Source of the DNA: Sorex araneus
Taxonomy: Eukaryota; Chordata; Mammalia; Eulipotyphla; Soricidae
DNA length: 64,000 bases
Reading direction: 5' to 3'
Assembly (NCBI RefSeq): GCF_027595985.1
Contig: NC_073306.1
Span: forward strand, 160,786,197-160,850,196
Shown piece by piece: positions 62,157 through 64,000 of the stretch. Below the pieces are notes generated by a model that ran no database searches, was not told the DNA's origin, and saw nothing but the letters and a program-made list of their open reading frames with translations. The stretch's first letter is position 1, and every line of letters begins with the position of its first letter. Both the position numbers and the translations under genes were made by a program.

Positions 62157-62212
<56 letters not shown>

Positions 62213-62601
62213 GGGGGAGGTGCTGTGACACGGAGCCCAGGCCTGAGACCTGGGGTGACAGTGTCAGCCCCCTCTTACCTGACCACTTAGGCCCTGTGTC
62301 CTGCAGCGCGGGCAGGTCCCAGGGGTCTTCTGCGGGGTCCTCGATGAGCGCCACTGTGGAGTGGGACGGCAGCAGGTCCCCCTTGGTGGCAGAGGCCCCG
62401 CTGTCACCTGGGCAAATGTGTGAAAGGGGCCGTGAGGGTGGGTGGGCTCCAAAGCGTCCCTCCCGGGAGCTCTGGGGGGGCGAGGGGACACTTACTTTTG
62501 TTGGGCTCCTTGCCTTTCTCGGTCACGGGGGGCTGGGGACCCCCTTCGATGTACATACCGGAGTTCGCCTGGGCATTCTGCAGCTCGGGCCGAACAGCCA
62601 T
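47391..62601 (-). CDS. SLC34A2-like copy B: diverged intact NaPi-IIb paralogue lacking the cysteine cluster
   Basis: Second complete type II sodium-phosphate cotransporter gene, tail to tail with copy A. Reading down the minus strand, the join is 62601-62496, 62407-62279, 61609-61481, 60581-60438, 59610-59499, 54964-54769, 54087-53992, 53633-53513, 52576-52409, 50715-50599, 50508-50384 and 47948-47391. It totals 2001 nt and 666 residues. Every intron is GT-AG, exons 2-12 match copy A in length and phase, and I found no stop or frameshift, so it looks functional. QSSSTTTS and QSSSVFTS, the VHDFFNW aspartate, the four loop cysteines and terminal T-A-L are kept. About 22 residues are missing from the C-terminal cysteine cluster, and exons 4, 8 and 9 are strongly diverged. 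Its substrate is presumably phosphate with sodium, but kinetics may differ. Exon 1 and the promoter are not visible in the window. Expression is unknown. Confidence 0.92.
48115..48245 (-). mobile_element. Old SINE fragment in intron 12 of copy B
   Basis: CAGTATTGCTCAGGGCTTAC and GGAACCAGGTTTTACCGTGT only loosely follow the SINE order. Confidence 0.4.
49000..49178 (+). mobile_element. SOR-type SINE in intron 12 of copy B
   Basis: GGCTGGAGAAATGGTAAAGT, CTTACCTTGCACTCAACTGC and GAGTGCAGAGCCAGGAGTAA. Confidence 0.72.
49845..49968 (-). mobile_element. Old SINE fragment in intron 12 of copy B
   Basis: GCTCAGGGGTTCCCCTGGCT and GCTGCATGCAAGACAAGTGC in reverse order. Confidence 0.45.
50002..50165 (+). 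mobile_element. Older SOR-type SINE in intron 12 of copy B
   Basis: GAGGCTGGAGCAATAGTACA, CTCAATCCCCAGCACCCTAT and GTACAGAGCCAGGAGTCAGC. Confidence 0.68.
50384..50508 (-). CDS. Copy B exon 12
   Basis: Acceptor CCCCCCAG, donor GTCAGA, 125 nt. Two base differences from copy A, both changing residues (L to M, K to R). The intron just upstream is not alignable by eye with that of copy A. Confidence 0.95.
50599..50715 (-). CDS. Copy B exon 11 (QSSS motif 2)
   Basis: Acceptor GTCCTCCAG, donor GTGAGC, 117 nt. Encodes [16 protein letters not shown]. Around 12% base difference from copy A, with several synonymous changes. Confidence 0.94.
50968..51105 (+). mobile_element. Older SINE in intron 10 of copy B
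   Basis: GGACTGGAGGGATAATACAG, CGCTTGCCTTGCACCTGG and CAGGAGTGATCCCTGAGCGC. Confidence 0.58.
51670..51755 (-). mobile_element. Possible MIR fragment in intron 10 of copy B
   Basis: GATTTTCTTATCCCCATTTC and ACTGAG resemble the reverse MIR core. Confidence 0.35.
51890..52062 (+). mobile_element. SOR-type SINE in intron 10 of copy B
   Basis: CACTTGCCTTGCACATGACT, TTTGATTCCCAGCATCCCAC and CACAGAGCCAGGAGTAACTC. Confidence 0.72.
52409..52576 (-). CDS. Copy B exon 10
   Basis: Acceptor GTCTCCTAG; donor GTGTGTGTGG, a weaker GT than in copy A (GTGGGT). 168 nt. The first 43 nt equal copy A, and eleven residues differ after that. Confidence 0.92.
53513..53633 (-). CDS. Copy B exon 9 (extracellular loop)
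   Basis: Acceptor TGCCTCCAG, donor GTGAGT, 121 nt. Eleven of 40 residues differ. The first sequon of copy A is lost (VKVT), NCT is kept, a new NGT appears and NIT replaces NVT. Loop cysteines are kept. Confidence 0.93.
53992..54087 (-). CDS. Copy B exon 8 (most diverged exon)
   Basis: Acceptor CGTTCTCAG, donor GTAAGT, 96 nt in phase. Eleven of 32 residues differ from copy A, which itself resembles human here, so copy B is the changed one. The cysteine in KIWCK is kept. Confidence 0.92.
54769..54964 (-). CDS. Copy B exon 7
   Basis: Acceptor CTTCTTTAG, donor GTAACA, 196 nt. Keeps ATVHDFFNW. Nine residue changes from copy A, clustered where the chain leaves the membrane ([11 protein letters not shown]). 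Confidence 0.94.
55463..55640 (+). mobile_element. Older SOR-type SINE in intron 6 of copy B
   Basis: GGAGCCAGAGCAATAGGATA, GGTGCTTGCTTGGCACGCAG and ACACCTGAGCATCGCAGAGT. Confidence 0.67.
55790..55975 (+). mobile_element. SOR-type SINE, young, intron 6 of copy B
   Basis: GGGGCTGGAGCAATAGTACG to TGCCAAGTGTGACCCAAAAA, with an A-rich AATAAATAAATAAATTCCAG end; AATAAATTCCAG precedes the head as well. Confidence 0.9.
55983..56160 (+). mobile_element. Older SOR-type SINE directly after the previous
   Basis: CAGAGTGATAGTACAGTGTG, GGTGCTTGCCTTGCATGTGG and TCAGGAGTAACCCCTGAGCA. Confidence 0.68.
56512..56710 (+). mobile_element. SOR-type SINE, closest to consensus
   Basis: GGGGCTGGAGCAATAGCACA, intact GGTTCGATTCC box B and a long A/C tail. 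GAAAGAAAGAACTTCC flanks it on both sides. Confidence 0.93.
57035..57208 (-). mobile_element. SOR-type SINE in intron 6 of copy B
   Basis: TTTTTGGGCCACACCTGGCA, GATCATATGGGATGCTGGGG and CTGCATGTAAGGCAAATGCC. Confidence 0.82.
57235..57385 (+). mobile_element. Decayed SOR-type SINE
   Basis: GGTATAGCATAGCAGGTAGG, GGTTTGATTTCTGGCATCCC and CGCCAGGAGTAAGCCCTCA. Confidence 0.52.
57984..58228 (-). mobile_element. Type 2 SINE, full length, with target-site duplication
   Basis: GTCACTGTCACTGTCATCCC (antisense CAGTGA tail) to GTGCTATCGCTCCAGCC. CACACTAAGCATT and CACACCAAGCATT flank it. Both GAGAGTATC and box-B parts are clear. Confidence 0.9.
58735..58900 (+). mobile_element. SOR-type SINE with truncated head
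   Basis: AGCGGGGAGGGCATTTGCCT, GGTTTGATCCCCAACATCCC and GCAGAGCCAGGAGCAATCCC. Confidence 0.82.
59093..59350. other. Unassigned stretch, possibly an LTR remnant
   Basis: Runs from GGCCTGACCTAGGCTTGC through CTAAATTAAGACAGTGCC to CTATCTAACACCCACTG. The compact, unique base pattern and its absence from intron 6 of copy A suggest an insertion. No family was recognised. Confidence 0.25.
59499..59610 (-). CDS. Copy B exon 6
   Basis: Acceptor CCCCCCAG, donor GTAAGA, 112 nt. One difference from copy A (N to K in GDRKEF) and no synonymous change. Confidence 0.95.
60438..60581 (-). CDS. Copy B exon 5 (QSSS motif 1)
   Basis: Acceptor GTTTTTCAG, donor GTGAGT, 144 nt. The motif reads [11 protein letters not shown], so the QSSS core is intact while its neighbours differ from copy A ([11 protein letters not shown]). 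Confidence 0.95.
61481..61609 (-). CDS. Copy B exon 4
   Basis: Acceptor CCCTCCAG, donor GTAGGG, 129 nt. The 5' half carries most of about two dozen differences from copy A, giving nine residue changes. The 3' half, including [13 protein letters not shown], is nearly identical. Confidence 0.93.
62153..62211. repeat. (GT)n in intron 3 of copy B
   Basis: About 28 GT units at the position matching the CA repeat of copy A. Confidence 0.95.
62279..62407 (-). CDS. Copy B exon 3
   Basis: Acceptor TTGCCCAG, donor GTAAGA, 129 nt. About four base differences from copy A, two of them changing residues (DPAED, GPKWS). Confidence 0.93.
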
Positions 62602-62604
62602 GGT
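62496..62604 (-). CDS. Copy B exon 2 (first coding exon)
   Basis: Acceptor CACCCACAG, then ACC ATG G with the start at 62601-62599, and donor GTAAGT. Encodes 35 residues starting [11 protein letters not shown]. There are seven residue changes from copy A. Confidence 0.9.
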
Positions 62605-63215
62605 CTGTGGGTGGAAGCAAGGGTCAGGAGGCAGGGGGGAGAGGCGACACCCGCAGTCAGGGCGGGAGGAGCCGGGGCTGGGGTGAGGAGATGCCAGTTG
62701 TGGGGTGATGAGGGGCACTGGTGTTAGTCCTTGCTGCATCTGATCCCTTCACATGGACACACCAGCGTGGAGCAGCGTAGACGGTCTCCCCCTACCTCTG
62801 CTGGGCGTTGGGACCCGGTCGTGCACCGGCTCTTACAACCCGGTGATGACACCCAGGCAGGAAGCTTGCTCAGGCTCAGCCGAGCCCACCCCGTGCAGGG
62901 GCCCATGCTGGGCAGCCCAGCCCGCAGCAGGTAGGCTGCCGGGTCCTGCCCAGGCTGTGCGCACAGAGGCCGGGCTGCAGGCCCTGGGCTGGCGGGAGAG
63001 GCAGTGCTGAGCTGGAGGAGCAGCGGGCGGCTGCATCCTGGTGGCAGCTGGGCTGGACCCTGCCTCCCGGGCGGAGCTGTGGACACCAGCAGAGTCCTTG
63101 GAGCCTTTGGGCCCCTCCTCAGACCTGACCTAGCTATCCCCAAAGGCCAAGGTGGTGACGGAAGGGGGAATGGGTGCAGAAAGCAGGGCAAGGGCTGGCT
63201 GGTTTCACCGTGAGG
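62605..63215 (-). other. Upstream flank of copy B: compressed homologue of copy A intron 1
   Basis: Read on the minus strand, 63213-63130 matches copy A 19084-19160. Next, 63130-63050 matches 19910-20005, about 220 bases have no match, and 62825-62745 matches 20005-20060. Finally 62690-62605 matches 27550-27639. Blocks kilobases apart in copy A are thus adjacent here. No exon 1 or TATA was recognised. Confidence 0.6.
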
Positions 63216-63229
63216 CACGATAAGGATTT

Positions 63230-63408
63230 ATACATTTATTTTTGGCTCAGAGGCAAACCCTGTGATGCTTGGGGCTGACTCCAGGCTCTGCACTCAGGAA
63301 TCATTCCAAGAGGTACTCAGGGGACCATATGGGCTGCTGGGAATTGAACCTCGGTATCCATGTGCAAGGCCAGCACCTACCTGCTATATTACTGCCACCG
63401 ACTCCACC
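63230..63408 (-). mobile_element. SOR-type SINE upstream of copy B
   Basis: TCTGCACTCAGGAATCATTC, GGGGACCATATGGGCTGCTG and CCATGTGCAAGGCCAGCACC. Confidence 0.68.
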
Positions 63409-64000
63409 ATGACAATTTAAATAGACATCTGCCATGGGCTTTTCCAGTCCTGTTCACTGTCAATAAGTTTGCTCATAATACATTTCAATCGGTATTTGGC
63501 ATTCTAACATAATTCTTGTCGTTTAAGTGTAACTAAATCAAGTACTGCTATATTTGGGAGTTAGTAGAGTAGGCTGTAAATCTTAGAGGTGCTCCTCTTT
63601 TTTTCTTCCTCTGTCCTCTAGAGTTTTTGTTCACTGAAGTCAAGTGATCCACTGGGTTGTCCTACTCCCAATGTTGATCTTGCCACCTGCCCCTGGGTGG
63701 GGGTGGAGGGTGAGGAATGCAAGAGTGAAGAAGGAAAGAGAATGCAAGAGGTTTAGTAAGGGGTTTTAGGCATGTGTCTGACCTGCATTGACCTCACGTC
63801 TAACCCTAGTACGGCATAGGGTCTCCTGAGTGACCCCTGAGCAGTCAGGAGAAGCCCTTGATTCCTGCCAGGTGGCCTCCACACCCAACCAAGCACCCCC
63901 CACCCCACCCCCAACTAAGTTTAATGCAAATCCCTATTTCTAGAAGCAGTTTTCTTAATGAACAGAATTCGGACTATTTTCTTATCAGTCATGGATCTAA
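63409..64000. other. AT-rich unique sequence at the window end
   Basis: Apart from a doubtful SINE trace (63755-63870), nothing recognisable. No exon 1 or promoter for copy B was found here. Confidence 0.4.

Noticed and set aside
47391-62601. Copy B as a pseudogene
   Set aside because: No stop, frameshift or lost splice site in twelve exons; transport motifs and terminal residues are kept.
47391-62601. Copy B as an assembly or haplotype duplicate
   Set aside because: Exons differ by up to about 27% and introns carry different SINE and L1 insertions.
61555-62727. Long + strand open frame of 390 codons
   Set aside because: It runs antisense across copy B exons 2-4 and through a GT repeat (CVCVCV); a GC-rich shadow of the real gene.

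Overview
The window is vertebrate nuclear DNA from a placental mammal, most likely a shrew (Soricidae, probably Sorex). Genes are split into exons with GT-AG introns, and there are CA/GT microsatellites, MIR and MER5A relics and L1 3' ends. Dozens of copies of a tRNA-headed SINE are present, with a head reading CTGGAGCGATAGCACAGCGG and a body containing GAGTGCAGAGCCAGGAGTAA. From memory this is the SOR-type SINE of shrews; the species assignment is an inference.

The only genes I can support are two complete copies of the sodium-phosphate cotransporter gene SLC34A2 (NaPi-IIb). They lie tail to tail, about 6 kb apart. Copy A is on the + strand: a TATA promoter and short non-coding exon 1 near 17.3 kb, a 10.3-kb intron 1, twelve coding exons from 27,643 to 41,403, and a 1.8-kb 3'UTR with AATAAA at 43,197. 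It encodes 689 residues. Copy B is on the - strand: twelve coding exons from 62,601 down to 47,391, encoding 666 residues. All 22 coding-exon introns have GT-AG ends, every phase agrees, and corresponding exons 2-12 have identical lengths. Copy B is therefore an intact, diverged paralogue (about 80-85% protein identity by eye), not a pseudogene or a haplotype duplicate.

Divergence is a mosaic. Exons 6 and 12 have no synonymous difference, and intron 9 is nearly identical. Exons 8 and 9, the 5' half of exon 4 and the end of exon 13 differ by roughly 15-27%. This suggests gene conversion between the inverted copies. Copy B has lost the cysteine cluster in the C-terminal tail that marks NaPi-IIb, but keeps both QSSS transport motifs and the terminal T-A-L.

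Layout: 1-17.28 kb is intergenic and repeat-rich, and includes a large imperfect inverted repeat (9.76-12.84 kb) with about 1.1-kb arms. Next come the GC-rich promoter of copy A (16.1-17.45 kb), its intron 1 (17.37-27.64 kb), and its exons 2-13 (27.64-41.40 kb). The 3'UTR of A and the spacer between genes run from 41.4 to 47.39 kb. Copy B occupies 47.39-62.60 kb. Its upstream flank (62.6-63.2 kb) is a compressed patchwork of sequence homologous to intron 1 of copy A. No exon 1 for copy B is visible before the window ends. Homologies were judged by eye, without alignment software.
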